Shown: one piece after another, positions 6,560-6,648 of the stretch
Numbering within the stretch: position 1 is the first letter of the stretch
Layout of the letters: every line of letters starts with the position of its first letter
Source of the DNA: JBAQMG01 sp049302575
GTDB taxonomy: Bacteria; Bacillota; Desulfitobacteriia; Desulfitobacteriales; Desulfitobacteriaceae
Assembly: GCA_049302575.1 (NCBI GenBank)
Contig: JBAQMG010000063.1
Span: forward strand, 1-6,648
Length of the DNA stretch: 6,648 bases
Direction: 5' to 3'
Program-made: the position numbers and the translations under genes
The notes under the pieces: generated by a model
What the model was told of the DNA's origin: nothing
Database searches by the model: none
The model's input: only the letters and a program-made list of their open reading frames with translations

Positions 6560-6648
6560 GGAGAAGTAGCGAAGAGGCCGTAACGCGCCGCACTCGAAAT
6601 GCGGTTGTCCGCAAGGGCACGTGGGTTCGAATCCCACCTTCTCCGCCA
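6560..6648 (+). tRNA. tRNA-Ser (anticodon CGA)
   Basis: A complete 89-base type II tRNA ending on the last base of the window. The acceptor GGAGAAG (6560-6566) pairs with CTTCTCC (6638-6644), followed by discriminator G (6645) and encoded CCA (6646-6648). The anticodon stem CCGCA/TGCGG (6588-6592 / 6600-6604) encloses CTCGAAA with anticodon CGA at 6595-6597, reading only UCG. The long variable arm (6605-6620) can form GTCC/GGGC around GCAA. The T arm (6621-6637) is identical over 17 bases to that of the other tRNA-Ser here. No good promoter is visible just upstream: TATTAT at 6547-6552 could be a -10 but has no matching -35. Confidence 0.97.

Noticed and set aside
6452..6637. Reverse-strand open frame of 61 codons
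   Set aside because: It is mostly the complement of tRNA-Ser(CGA) and the GC-rich palindrome, so it is not a protein gene.
1..6648. CRISPR array, insertion sequence, prophage, toxin-antitoxin or defence genes
   Set aside because: No spaced repeats, transposase, integrase or defence-like protein is visible on either strand, and all coding space is filled by core genes.

Overview
The window is a compact piece of bacterial chromosome of the kind found near the replication origin, with every gene on the + strand. In order it holds the 3' end of gyrB, complete gyrA, pdxS, pdxT and serS, a tRNA-Ser (UGA), a tRNA-Arg (CCU), tadA, and a second tRNA-Ser (CGA) whose CCA end coincides with the last base of the window. 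The gene order gyrB-gyrA ... pdxS-pdxT-serS-tRNA-Ser ... tadA matches the origin-proximal block I recall from Bacillus subtilis, but without the rRNA operon, guaB, dacA and the deoxynucleoside kinase genes found there. Strong purine-rich Shine-Dalgarno sites, CCA-encoding tRNAs, deoxyxylulose phosphate-independent PLP synthesis (PdxST) and moderate AT richness point to a Firmicute. A clostridial lineage such as the Peptococcaceae (Desulfosporosinus or Desulfitobacterium type) is my best guess, but that is inference.

Layout. Positions 1-2840 hold the DNA gyrase genes gyrB (partial) and gyrA, 15 bases apart and clearly one operon. A near-consensus sigma-A type promoter begins one base after the gyrA stop and should drive pdxS-pdxT-serS (2905-5676), where the intergenic gaps are 1 and 32 bases and no terminator is seen. 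An AT-rich spacer of about 90 bases with a second good promoter (extended -10) then leads into tRNA-Ser(UGA), tRNA-Arg(CCU) and tadA, apparently one transcription unit. It ends at an intrinsic terminator hairpin that includes the tadA stop codon. A 125-base spacer with a GC-rich imperfect palindrome precedes tRNA-Ser(CGA).

Functionally, gyrase sets supercoiling. PdxS and PdxT together make pyridoxal 5'-phosphate. SerRS charges the tRNA-Ser species encoded just downstream, and TadA makes the wobble inosine in tRNA. The theme after gyrA is translation and cofactor housekeeping. All proteins look intact, with their catalytic residues in place.

I looked for an undescribed system and did not find one; the region is ordinary core genome. 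The items most worth a second look are the GC-rich palindrome at 6490-6533, the tRNA-tadA co-transcription arrangement, the wobble-rich tRNA-Arg(CCU), and the promoter abutting the gyrA stop.
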